Assembly (NCBI RefSeq): GCF_030253575.1
Contig: NC_080558.1
Coordinates: 40,817,111 to 40,881,110, forward strand
Length of the DNA: 64,000 nt
Source of the DNA: Rhododendron vialii
Lineage: Eukaryota; Streptophyta; Magnoliopsida; Ericales; Ericaceae
Direction of reading: 5' to 3'
Shown piece after piece: positions 23,933-35,498 of the stretch. The notes beneath the pieces are model-generated. The model had not been told where the DNA came from. It did not search any database and was given only the letters and a program-made list of their open reading frames with translations. Each line of letters begins with the position of its first letter. Within the stretch, counting starts at the first letter, position 1. Both the position numbers and the translations under genes were made by a program.

Positions 23933-24864
23933 TATTCGATTCCACTTGCGCAACGGAAGTGTAACGAAAAACAATCACACACAAAAGAGACACAAGAGTG
24001 CGTGGTTCTCCAAACTCGGGTACATCCACGAGAGAGAGAACAACTTTCACTAATATTGAATGGAGCAATGCTATTGGTACAGCAGAAGTGGGCACAGACA
24101 AAGCGGACAACGCGCGTTTGGGTCCGTCTCGGGTCTAACAAAAATAATCGGAACCACTCATTTTGTTCAATATATTTTGCTTAAGGCCTCCATAAAAAAT
24201 CAGCTCCATCCGACATCGATAAAAGCGTTTATGAAGCATCCAAAATTGCTTATGAAAATTTCTAAAGCGATTTTTGACGCTTCGTAAACACCCATATCGA
24301 TGTCGGATGGGATTGATTTTTTACGGGAACCTTAAGCAAAATATATTGAACAAAATGAGCGGCTCCAATTATTTTTGTTGGACATGAAATGGGCCCAAAC
24401 GAGCGCTGTACGCACTATCTGTGTCGCTTCTGCTGTAGCAGCAGCAGCATTTCTGTATTGAATGATTACAATGAGATACAAAATACCCTAATCTAATTCT
24501 CAAACTCTCGATATTTTTATCTCCCTCACTCACAATATTCTCACCGATTTTCTCTCTCACACACACTGTATACCTTGCTTTGTGCTCTCTCTGCCGTAGC
24601 TCACACACTTATCTCGGCACACGTGCACTGCCTCATTTAAATAGGAACAAAAGAAGGATCTACACACTTCGACTCTTCATATTCCAAGCATGACAAATGC
24701 TCTTTGGGACTTTCCATGCACAGCCGGCTAATTCTAGAGATGTTTCTAGAGAAAGTCATTCACCAAACAACCAACCATTTTCACTGTTGAACACCACTGA
24801 ACCAATGAAAACCAACTAACCATAATTATTTTCTTTTTCAATATCACATGGGCAAAACTCAACA
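23933..24864 (+). mobile_element. Probable solo LTR, interrupted by a MITE
   Basis: It begins TGTTGGGAAATA and ends CTCAACA, flanked by GATTC (23928-23932) and GATTT (24865-24869), a one-mismatch 5-bp duplication. Without the MITE it is about 530 bp. It carries GCGTGGTTCTCCAAACTCGG, a block shared with 13664 and 61958. Confidence 0.7.
24063..24455. mobile_element. Mutator-like foldback MITE nested in the solo LTR
   Basis: A perfect 9-bp duplication TATTGAATG is at 24054-24062 and 24456-24464. The ends are GAGCAATGCT...TACAGCAGAAG and inverted CAGAAATGCT...TACAGCAGAAG. The inner stem has ATCAGCTCCATCCGACATCG. Confidence 0.85.
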
Positions 24865-26430
24865 GATTTACGTTTATGGTTATGGTTCCAAACCAATTCG
24901 AACTGTATAATACATACATCTACATATATAATTTAATTATGATTCATCAAATAAATATGAGAGCCTTAGTTAACTACTTTCCTAATTTTATTGATCCTAT
25001 TAAATCCACTGCAATATTTAATTTCCCATGATTATTAATTTATTATACACAAAAAGCACATGAAATCGCTAGATCAGTCAACTTCCACGACCCAATTTTT
25101 AAATTTCTCTAAATTTCTATACACAAAAACCAATTCCTATTCCTATAATTCCTTCACTACAAAGACTAATTACCCTAAATTTCTATACATGCAAATCGTG
25201 GTTTAAAACCGAAGTCGAACCGTATTTTAATGGTTTAGATTGATTTGGTTCAATGCCTTTTGTGGGTTGGTTTGGTTCTCCAAATTTATAATCCGCAGGT
25301 ATTGGTTTGGTTATGAGTTTACTATAAAACCGGATCAATCCGGACTATACTCACCCCTAGGCCTTTGAATATGTTGTAGCAAATCTTATAGATTTTTCAA
25401 GATAAGTACATTTGGATATCATATTGAACGACATTTGACCATGCCATTTAGAAAGGTCGATATTCTCGACAAATTCTAAAATATCATCAATCACAACGAG
25501 AAATAAGCGCAAGAAGCACTTCCGTAACAAGACAATTCTGTTTAATTTTTATAGTATGTATTCCTTTATTATTGCGAATTATATGAAATAAATAAACAAA
25601 CAATTGTTGCCAAACGATGGAGCCCCCTTTTTTATTTGTTCACCAAGCAAAGTTTTATATAGAACTCGATAATGGTCCAAAAGATGAAAAAGAAAAAGCT
25701 AACTTAGCATAAAATAAGAGAAAAGAATAATAACGGAAAGTGCCAACAGAAAAGGCAAATTCTTCACGATTCTCCATTTCATTTCTGTTTCTTTTTCTTT
25801 TTAAAAGTAGGTGTAGGAACCAAACTTAAGAAAGAAGAAAGAAATGTTTTCCTTTCGATGTTCCAAACAGACCTTAATTCCATGGAATCTGCAAGGAAGC
25901 ATCACAAACTTTTTTTTTATTTTTCGATTAAAAGATAAATTGTAGTAAACAAATTTGTTTTTTGAGAAGACGAATTCTACGATCTATTCTATTCTATGGG
26001 GAAGGGGCCGGGTGGGGTTGGTCATTGATTAGAGTCGAACTCTTGACCTAATAGAAATGAAACAAGTGTTCGATATCTTCTTCTTATTCCTTTCCTTTTC
26101 AAATGGCGTAGCGTGAGAAAGAAAGCTTCACGAGGTTCCTTTGTGTCTGGGTGACTTGTACTTGACAAGTGAAACAAGTTTGAGAGAGAGACAATTGATA
26201 CAGCAGGTTCTAGGGACATCTATCACGCGATTCAAGTTGAGCAAAAATAAAAAAGGGGCATCTATCAAGAGTTGAGACTTGGGAGAGAAAAGGGTTATCA
26301 TTCAAGGGAGACAAGAATCAAAATGTATTTCACTTGTTATAATGAACATGTTCGGAAACTTTATACTGGTACCTTATTTTTTAGGTCGATTTAGCTTATA
26401 TTTTGTACGTAAAAATTAACTAACGTATAA
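24865..26430. other. Gene-free stretch
   Basis: No gene is seen. About 25980-26340 is less AT-rich than its surroundings and unlike the other repeats here; its origin could not be decided. Confidence 0.45.
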
Positions 26431-27142
26431 GAGCATCTCCGGTCTTGACTCAAATTTTTACCCAAATTTGGATCAAAATTTGGGTAAAAACCCATTTTGG
26501 GTCAAGTTCACTCCAAGGGTAAAATGATCTCTCACTCAAATATATTGTTTTTTTTTTTAATGTTTTCAAGAGTATTTTCCTCCATTTTAGTTTCTCTCGT
26601 TTTTTTCACCAACAATGTCTTGTCTCCTCCTATTTTATTTCCCTCTCATTTCTCACCTTTTGGCAAACAAATTTCCCTCTCAATTTTGTATTATTCAAGA
26701 CAAACCCTTACCAGATTTATATTGGAGAGATCATTTCCCTCCTGATTCCATCTCCCTCAAACAATTGATACCAGATTTATGAGGATTCTGAACGCGATCT
26801 ATTTAGAGAGATAGGGGAATGTGGAAGAGCGGGTAATAAACAGACTTTCTTCCGTGAATGGAGTTTGTTCAAACGAAAACAAAGGAGCTTGAACGGTTGG
26901 TTGAATGGAGTTTTTGTTCAAACATGGCCGAAAGGCTTTTATTATCGAATAAAGAGCCGTTGGAAAGGAGAAAAGAGCTGTTGAAAAATGGGAAGAGGCT
27001 TTCTTTGTTCCAGATTTGAGTAAAGAAATGGATAAAACCCAAAAATGAGGAAGAATTTGGGTCATAATTGGAGATGGATTTTTAAAAGTTTTGCCCAAAT
27101 TTTAAATTTGAGTCTTAAAATGAATCAAGATTGAAGATGCTC
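26431..27142. mobile_element. PIF/Harbinger-type element, TAA TSD (712 bp)
   Basis: Left GAGCATCTCCGGTCTTGA and right inverted GAGCATCTTCAATCTTGA are flanked by TAA at 26428-26430 and 27143-27145. Subterminal AAATTTGGGTAAAA-type arms are present, and no transposase was seen. Confidence 0.85.
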
Positions 27143-27365
27143 TAAGGACCTCATATTTATGTTTCGATTTGGGCTCCCAATAAGCCCCGGGCCTGGAGTT
27201 AGAGAAACAGGGGTACTGGCGAGAGACTTTTAGCTTGTGATACAAATGTATAAAGAAAATTTGTATACAAATGCTATATAATAAAAATAATTGTATTTAA
27301 TTTAATTTTTTTTGGTGAACTTGGACGTAGTTTATTTTTCTTTCTTAAGCTATGATCGATACTAA

Positions 27366-27660
27366 GGCCCCGTTCTCTTGAACTTAACTTAAACCTAGAA
27401 ATTGTCCTTATTTGAATTTTTTTCGCATTTGTTAGTTTTCCATCAAACTTTTATGGGTTATTGATTCGTCTCGACGAGAGGAATCGGAAAATTAATTTTT
27501 TTTTTACTTTTACCCAAGTATTTTGAGAAATAACCACTTTTAGTGAAAAAATGTCAAAAATTTGACGCAAAACTAACAAATGCAAAAAAAAAAAAAATCA
27601 AATTAGGACAAAATTCTCAGATTTAAGTTAAGTTTAAATTAAGTTCAAGAGAACGAGGCA
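27366..27660. mobile_element. Tourist-like MITE (GGCCCCGTTCTC type)
   Basis: GGCCCCGTTCTCTTGAACTT and inverted GCCTCGTTCTCTTGAACTT form the ends. The middle carries CGCATTTGTTAGTTTT and GATTCGTCTCGACGAGA. A partial copy lies inside the element at 35499. Confidence 0.7.
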
Positions 27661-28607
27661 CTTACAAATTTAAGTGAATCTAAATTTCCTTTGAATTTGT
27701 ACGAATAATCCAGTTCAGACAACATAAAAAATTCAAACAATATATCAAAAGCACTCCATAAAGTTTTGGGGCATTTCTTGAGAGCAAGTGTGGTTGACAA
27801 AGATATATGGGCACCGCACATGCCTCATGAAGAGTTCAGGCCTCAGGGTAAGCTTGACCATACATATATAGGCCAATGGAATTAGGCCCCAAACAAGTCA
27901 CAAAGCCAGCTTATTTGAACATTGAAAGGGTGATTTTTTTGGCGCTTTATTTTATTCTTTTTCAACGGCATAAAAAGAGTTTCATTAATATTTGAAAAAA
28001 GAATTTGGTGCTTGTTTTCACATTAAAAAACCTCAAGTATATTTTTTTGAAAGGGCTCTAAACGAAAACGAAAACAAAAACCATAGTGTGTGTGTATTGA
28101 AGACTTTCCCTACAAGGAAACCAAAACCCGCTCAAAGAGTAGTAAACATGTACGGAAAGCTTGATTTACGAGGAAAAGGGAGTATATAGTCTATTCTTTG
28201 CCCTTTCCCTCCAACTATGTCGCAATGCAATATACCAGCAGAAAGATGAAACCATTTTATTCCCGGTACCTGATAAAAGAAAAATGATCTTTTTATATAG
28301 TAATTTTCACATTTGATCGGCAATTTTCACATATGATCTTCTCATTTGATCATTACGTAATGAGCATATAACATTTGTTCACTATTTCATTTCAATCATC
28401 TAGTCTAGACCATAATGAATAGTCTCCAAATCTAAGTTATCCATACAAAAAATCGATTAAGCGGGACATCAATAACCAATTCTAAACAAATCTATTTTTT
28501 CTCTCATATTAAAAAAATCGAATGGTGAAAAACGATTTCAATTCGTCATGTTCATTTCTTAGTGTGAGAATATTTTCGACCATGCATCTGCCGATTAACT
28601 TGGTTTT
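27661..28607. other. Gene-free stretch
   Basis: No gene, RNA or clear transposon end was recognised. Confidence 0.45.
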
Positions 28608-28656
28608 TTGCATGCTAGGACAGATTATTTATAAAAAAAAAGTTGCATGCTAGGAC
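28608..28656 (+). mobile_element. Ultra-short poly(A) insertion with 14-bp target duplication
   Basis: TTGCATGCTAGGAC occurs at 28608-28621 and 28643-28656. The 21-bp insert is AGATTATTTAT plus an A run. Confidence 0.65.
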
Positions 28657-28683
28657 CTATATAATGAACTGCTTGATTCATTG

Positions 28684-28733
28684 ATAAAATCGTGATCTTT
28701 TCAAAAAAAAAAAAATAATAATAAAATCGTGAT
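28684..28733 (+). mobile_element. Ultra-short poly(A) insertion with 13-bp target duplication
   Basis: ATAAAATCGTGAT occurs at 28684-28696 and 28721-28733. The 24-bp insert is CTTTTC, an A run and TAATA. Confidence 0.65.
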
Positions 28734-28751
28734 AACATTTCTATTCACATA

Positions 28752-29030
28752 CTGGTGGTGATGGGTTCTCTATTTGCTTCGGGAGGCATCGTCGTTAAGG
28801 CTAGGTTTTGGATTTTTCTTAGGCTGGGCTTCATTGTTTGATTTGGACTTTGTAGGTCTTTTCGGAGTTTTGAACTGTATTTGTTATTATTTGGGCACTT
28901 TAAGTCTTCAGGTGTGTATTTGGGCTTTGTCCCTTAGGTTGTACTCCGTATTTTTTAATTTTTGGTTGGAATCTCTTTTTTCCTATCCTTAATAAAATGT
29001 TACTTTTCCGGGGGGAAAAAAAAAAAACAA
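28752..29030 (+). mobile_element. 5'-truncated LINE with 13-bp target duplication
   Basis: TTCTATTCACATA flanks the insert at 28739-28751 and 29031-29043. The body is T/G-rich like a LINE 3' UTR and ends AATAAAATGTTAC...GGGG with an A tail. The frame at 28774-28992 inside it is not regarded as a gene. Confidence 0.82.
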
Positions 29031-29144
29031 TTCTATTCACATAAGAAATCAAGACTTTACTGGAATAGGCGTGGGCTTAATTTGGTACGGCCCAAAGATC
29101 CCAAATTTAGCCCAAAATGCAGGCTCGGCATTAAGATTTTGTTT

Positions 29145-29277
29145 GGGAAAATGACGGCCCAGGACGTATTTTGATAATCAATACTCGCCAAGAGCATGCT
29201 AAAAACATTTGTTAATGCTGAAAATGTCTTTGACATCCATTAATTATCAAAACACGTCCTGGGCCGTCATTTTCCCA
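29145..29277. mobile_element. 132-bp foldback MITE, copy 2 of 3
   Basis: A perfect 9-bp duplication ATTTTGTTT is at 29136-29144 and 29278-29286. The ends are GGGAAAATGACGGCCCAGGA and its inverted copy. The 9-bp duplication suggests a Mutator-like source. Confidence 0.9.
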
Positions 29278-29286
29278 TTTTGTTTT

Positions 29287-30207
29287 GGCCAGACAATAGG
29301 ATATTAAGAGTTACTCCTATTTTTTAGTGGTTACAATGGTAGTCAAGCATCTCTCCCGAGGACTCGAACTCATGATGCCTTCTTTAGAAGGGAGAGTAAC
29401 AAACCAGTCACACTAGGTGTGGTGTTCAACATCAAGATCAATGGAGCTGAAAATTGCCATGTGAACAATTAGTGAGGCCCAGTTTGGCTGAGAAAAATTT
29501 CACTCGAATCTCTAACCAGTACGGACACAAGTTAAAAATAAAAAATAAAAAGAATAAAACGAAACCTCAAGTGCCATGCAAATTAAAGGGGGAGCAAGTC
29601 TCTATCTATCTCTATATCTATAATTAACAATTTTTCTTTTTAAATGTATTAATTTCTTGGTCATTAGATGGGAAAACCACAAGAGAAATGCTCTCATTGT
29701 CCTGTCATTTAACCTAAGAGAGAAATTTGCTTGGGAAATAAGCTTTTCGATGCATCGGCCTCTAAAATGTCACTCTGTAAATTAATTTGGAAAATCAATC
29801 GATGTGATATTACCGAATGGTACTGGTGATAATTAAGGATGTCGTATCCCCTTCAATCTCACCATAACTTCACGAAAATTACATAAAATTTTCCAATATT
29901 GTTTATACATGTACCTTTCCATTATTCATGTACTAGCGTTGTACCCGTTCGATGCACGAGACAAAAAAATTACATTGTTATTTTTTTCCTGCTCCTATGT
30001 ATCGAACGGATACACAGCTAGTTGATAGAAAATATAGTTTAAGAAAAAAAATTAATGTGAATTTTTTTAATCTTGTGCATCAAACAGGTACATCGCTAGT
30101 TGATAGAAAAAATATAATTAACGAAAAAAGTATAGAATAAGAAATCAAGTTTCATATTCGGAATTTAGGAGCCTCGTGGTGTTCAAATTATTAAGCAATT
30201 ATAAAAC
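29287..30207. other. Gene-free stretch with a decayed repeat
   Basis: Around 29934-30110, TAGCGTTGTACCCGTTCGATG and two later blocks (CGAACGGATACACAGCTAGTTGATAG and CAAACAGGTACATCGCTAGTTGATAG) are related tandem copies of an old element. No gene was seen. Confidence 0.5.
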
Positions 30208-30639
30208 TGTAACGACCTGTATTTTTGCCCTATTTTTTTTAAATACAAATTTAAAATGTTAAATACTAATTCAATAATTAGTTAAATTAATTAATTAAAA
30301 TACATTATTATGTGTATAATTGATATTACTTAGAAAATCGTATTCGAAATATATTATACTTTAGAGATATACATTCATTCCTTACTATTCCTAACTAAAT
30401 GCTAATTAGAATTCTATTGAAACTAATTCTCCACTTCCTTCTCACACTCTACCACATCCATCCTTATCTTCCAAAACTTGCATCTCACCTTCCTCCACTA
30501 CTCATTAATATTAGTTCCCCACCTCCCTCCAATTTCTCTACAAAACCAACTCCCACACACCACCTCCCATGTTTTCCGTACAAAAATAAATTCCCCCCCC
30601 CCCCCCCCCCATTATTTTCGGCAGGAGCAAGACTACAGT

Positions 30640-30985
30640 TCCCGACCGGGAATTTCCGACGCCGCGCTAGGCCCATTCCGGCCACCGAACGGCTGATCGG
30701 AGCCGACCAAAAATTCTAAAAAAAAAAACCGAATGGTTCCTCGCGTAAATCAACGGCATCCGATGTGTGTAGGTGGCCGATCCAAACACTCCATTTTTTT
30801 GTCTACATTGTAGACAAAAAAATGGAGTGTTTGGATCGGCCACCTACACACATCGGATGCCGTTGATTATCGCATAGACCCACTTGGTTTTTTTTTTTTA
30901 GAATTTTTGGTCGGCTCCGATCAGCCGTCCGGTGGCCGGAATGGGCCCGGCGCGGCGTCGGGAATTTGGTCGGGAATCCCCGGTC
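30640..30985. mobile_element. GC-armed foldback MITE nested in the large LTR
   Basis: The ends are TTCCCGACCGGG-like. GC-rich arms (CCGGCCACCGAACGGCTGATC) surround a near-perfect inner hairpin of about 90 bp with GGCATCCGATGTGTGTAGGTG. It is related to 3013-3399. No target duplication was identified. Confidence 0.75.
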
Positions 30986-32509
30986 GGGATTCTCAGACTT
31001 TCTGTTTCGGCAGAGAGAGAGAGAGAGTTCACCTCCCCATTTCCCATTTCATTGGCCGAGAGAGGGAGAGAGAGAATATCATCATCCAATACCTTCTTCT
31101 TCTCTTGCTTTCTTTTCTTTTCTTTTGCCGAGAGAGTACTGGAAAATTAAAGAAGCAGCAAAAGGAAGGAAAGAAAGGAGAAAAAGAAGAAAGAAGATCG
31201 TCGGTTGTCGCCACCGATCACCTCCATTTTTTTTTATCCTAGCTAGAACTCCACGATCAAGGTAGAAACTCTAAGTATATTATGTGATTATTATGTGTTA
31301 GAGTGGCTTTATACGAACCCAATCGAAAAATGTAGATTTTAGGATCGAACGTTGAAACCCATATGCATACTCGATGTCCGGGCCGCCAAATCAAAACTAG
31401 CGCCCGCCACATGGGACCTCACGGCCGCGAGCCTCCTCCCTGGGACAGAACACGTTTTGAACTTGGATTTGATTAGTAATCTTTAATGACTTGCATTACT
31501 ACTGTTAACATTTATTTACAATTTTCTATTACGGGTACTAGATTAGTTTGTATGATAGTAACATAAAAATATGTTATTATATGAAGTTAATGCATGTACA
31601 AAATTGTTTGGGTGAATTTTTATAAGTAATGAGTTTACAGTACTATATTGTTTTAAAAGCACATGGATACAAGACTTAAGAAGTTAACGACACTTGAAAA
31701 ATTATGTAAATATATAGTTGAAAGAATAAAGTAACAGTTAGAAGAGTTTAGGTAAATTAAAGAATTTAATCTAAATAACACTATATATGTAGTTTAGTCA
31801 GTTCAGTAGCGGAGTAACTTGTTAACTTTCATTTTGTAAAAAGAAATGTTAACAGGAATATAAGTTTTCGTCACATACATACTAAACAAAAAATAATAAT
31901 AATAATAATAAGGTTTTATAAGTAAAAGAAATATTAATTTCACTAATATTAAGTTGTATGTTTTAGATTGATACTGTAATCGACTACATCGGTAATATTA
32001 TTTGAAGAAGCCTAAAAGTACTAGAACTACTAAAGTATCCCTGCGGCTTACGAAATAACTTTTCAATCTTCAAGTATTATAGTTTACTATAATGAACCTA
32101 TGTGCAAAATCCTAATGAAACCCAAAAGTCACAAGGACAAATTTGAATACTTTATGTGAAATATTCTTGGGTCTTTTGAACTGTCGATAATGTATTGCTT
32201 CAGTGACTCTTTATGATCTGTTGTTATTATTGATCCACTTGCAAATACTTTGGTGTTAAAGCATATTGAAATTTGTTGTGAAGTTAGTTTGGACTTAAGC
32301 TCATTGGATATGGGTGTACGGTGGTTTAATTATCCTGTGTAGGTGGTGATATTATGATATGTTTACTTGTCATTTGAAATAATTGCATTGTCGATTGAAC
32401 TGAGAATGTGGAAAAGACATTAGAGACATTGGAGGAGTTGTGGACTTAGAGAACTTATGTAGACGTTGTTCTGGTTAGTGGAAAAAAGAAACATATGAAA
32501 GGTGGTGGG

Positions 32510-32760
32510 CTTAGCAGGACCTCAGAGGTAGCCTGACAGGACCTCGTGTGATCGGGGGTAGCCTGGTAAGACCTTGAGGGTAGCTTGAAAGACCCGGTGT
32601 ACGTAAATAGGGTGGCCAAGCAGGACCTCAGGGGTAGCCTGGCAGGACCTCAGGTATTAAGGGTAGCTTAGCAGGACTTTTAGGGCAGCCTGATGGACCT
32701 AGAATTGTGAGAGTAACCTACTAGGATCTCAGGATGTTAGGGTAGCCTAGTAGGACCTGT
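32510..32760 (+). repeat. Degenerate tandem repeat GTAGCCTAGCAGGACCT
   Basis: About eight units of 20-35 bp recur, each containing variants of GGTAGCCT and GCAGGACCTCAG, with spacers. They lie within the large LTR. Confidence 0.8.
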
Positions 32761-33460
32761 AAAGTATATCCAGTGAAATTCTGAGTTTGGAACGTGATGA
32801 ATATTACGATGTTGGAATGATTATAGAAGTTGAGATTCTGGAATTTACTTAAGTTGATAGTTATATAATGAAATAAGTTTTGTGCTCTTCGATTCTTATC
32901 TCCTTTTATTATAAATGTGATTGTTTGTAGAGTAAGGGTTAATGGGCAAGATTTATTTACTAAGTTTCAAAACTCATTATAGTGTCGTTGGGCTGGTGTT
33001 TCATGTCATGTGATCAGGAGACTGAAGAACAAAATCCTTTACAAGAAGATCAATACCAGGGTGAGGACCTCCCAGCTGAGGAAGGGGAGTTTGTCGAGCC
33101 TTGGATGCCTTACCCTTAGAAGCTTTGTAATTTGAAATAATATTATTTAAATTTTCAAAAGTGTTATCACATTTGTCAAACCCCGTTTTATTTTTGTTGA
33201 GTTGTAAGACAATTAAGTAGTTTTGAATTTAGTATTTGAGATTTTCACTACTAAACCCTATTTAATAAAATTATACTTCTTAAATCAATTTTATGAATTA
33301 TTAAATCAATTAAAAATGATTTAATTAACGTGTCTAAAAATCATAACGTTACAAAAACATATAAGATAAATAAAACAAATAAAAAAAGTATTGATTTTAT
33401 ATCATTCTTTATCTTAATATAAAATGAAATTGTAAATTCTCCTAAAATCTTTCCCTCTCT

Positions 33461-33474
33461 CACACACACACACA

Positions 33475-33567
<93 letters not shown>

Positions 33568-33700
33568 AATTTTTAAAAATTAAAAGAAAATGAAAAATCT
33601 AAGAAATTAGGATTGGGAATTTGGAGGCTTGTGAGGCTCACACACATTTACATAGGATATTGATAGATAGATAGATAGATTGATTGATCGATAGATAGAT
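33461..33700. repeat. CA, (CT)42 and GATA microsatellites
   Basis: An uninterrupted CT tract runs from 33481 to 33565, preceded by a short CA run. GATA units lie at about 33661-33700. Confidence 0.95.
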
Positions 33701-33816
33701 ATGCAAATGTTTGTTACCCAAGTGTGAGAGAGTGAGAGAGAGGACATTTTATTGAGTACGACGTGAGTTGGGTCGGACTTACACTACACATTGATGTGAG
33801 TTCAACTGGAATTCAT

Positions 33817-33948
33817 GGGAAAATGATGGTCCAGGAAGTGTTTTGACAATTAATATCCGCCAAAGACATTTTCAGCATTAACAAATATTCTCAGCATGTC
33901 CTTGACGGATATTAATTATCAAATCACGTCATTAACTGTCATTTTTTC
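33817..33948. mobile_element. 132-bp foldback MITE, copy 3 of 3
   Basis: The left end is GGGAAAATGATGGTCCAGGA and the right end is degraded. The flanks GGAATTCAT and GGAATTTCAT are a target duplication with one indel. Confidence 0.8.
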
Positions 33949-35498
33949 GGAATTTCATCGGTGTGCGGTGAGGAAGGCCGCCCACGGGGTGCTCCAGAAG
34001 CACTTAAAGCCCGGAGTCAGAGGTTCATAATGCCCCAGGCCCATGCAAGACTTTGGACCATGCAGGTTCCCGACCCAAAATTTTTGGAGGCATAGAATTA
34101 TTTCGAGTTTTTTTTTTTGTGTGGATATGCAAGAAGTCATGTTAGTTATTATTAGTGAGATTTTTTTTTGATCGGCATGTTCTTAATGAGATTTGACCAT
34201 TGATCTTGTGCATGAGGGTATATGGTACCTACCAACTTGACTACGACCCTCCTTACAGAATTATTCCGAGTAAAGATTTTAGTTTCAGAAGCACTCCAGA
34301 ATTTTTTTTCCATCACAAGTGAAAAGAAAGATTATCGAAATTCCAATTCAATGTGATACAAAAATTAGAATATCTGACAAAAAGTGCTTGATGTTTGTAC
34401 ATTGGTTTAAATAACAAATTGTTTTTTTAATAATATATAGTAGTTGGTTAAATTGAGTATAAGGAAATAAGGTACTTTTTTAAGATAAGGGTTCAAACAA
34501 CAATACAATAAATTTGACATGATTTTAGAAAGATTGCATTTATATACGTGCATATATCTCTATCTAGATATGGAGAGAGATCTCAATCAGATTTTATTAT
34601 TGGAATTTAGATTCCCGATATTAGTAGAAGTTGATAAACCTGTTTGTTGCAGCTTGAAGAATATGAGAATTTCCTTCACTTTTTGAGAATTTGTGTCGCA
34701 GAATCACAAAAGCTACTCAAACCCAGTTTTAAAATCTTGAGAATTTCTTTCCCTTTTCAAGTTCTCAAATTCTGTAGATTCTAAAAATCAGTTATGTAAA
34801 ATTTTTGCCAAATATTTTAAACTGATTTTTAAAAGATAGAATCTAAAAATCTGTCAGAATATTGACAAACATTTTAATCGTCATGGGATAAAATCTACAA
34901 TAATGTCAGTTAGTGGACAATGCAATATTTTCAGTCTTTAAAAAAATAAAAATTCAAAGAATGTATGTGCCACGGCATGCTCTCTTAATGAGAAGTCACC
35001 CTATGATATTGTATTTGTATAGACTCTTTCTTTTGTGAAAATGTTTAAAATCATCTTCAACATGCTAGAAGTACAAAAGCAACTCCCTCATATGTCAAAA
35101 GAATTGTAACCACTCCTTGACATTTGAAAGTCTTATTAGCCACACCCCTAAACGTAATAGTGTCACTGACATTACTCCTCCGTCCCATAATGCTTGTCAA
35201 TTGTCATGTATGGGGAATGAAACTGACACCCACTCATATCAAAGAAATCACATGCTCTCTTGATATTTGAAAAAGAAGTCACAAACAATATCATAATACT
35301 CTAAAAACCATGACCTAACCCCTTCCTTGTTAAAACATCCTATACACTCCTTGACATTTAGAAAGCATAAGATTCAATTATACAAATCATACGAACTTCA
35401 AATACCAAGAGTGTCGCTGGTGTTTTTGATACAAGAGGTGTTTAGGACTTTTTCTATGTATCGAGGGGGTGTATGTGATTTTTCTACAAATGTCATTA
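33949..35498. other. Gene-free AT-rich stretch
   Basis: No gene, RNA or clear element was recognised. Confidence 0.45.

Larger units (their letters stand above)
30208..33353. mobile_element. 3.1-kb probable solo LTR with internal tandem repeats and a nested MITE
   Basis: It begins TGTAACGACC and ends CGTTACA, with a perfect 5-bp duplication AAAAC at 30203-30207 and 33354-33358. TG...CA ends and a 5-bp duplication fit an LTR. No gag/pol frame is present. At 32510-32760 about eight degenerate units of GTAGCCTAGCAGGACCT repeat. A MITE occupies about 30640-30985. A lineage (possibly Ty3/gypsy) cannot be fixed by eye. Confidence 0.65.

Noticed and set aside
25980..26340. Possible organelle-derived insert
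   Set aside because: The composition differs from the neighbours, but I could not match it to any mitochondrial or plastid gene. A BLASTN against organelle genomes would decide.
28774..28992. 72-codon hydrophobic frame
   Set aside because: It lies inside the truncated LINE tail bounded by a 13-bp duplication.
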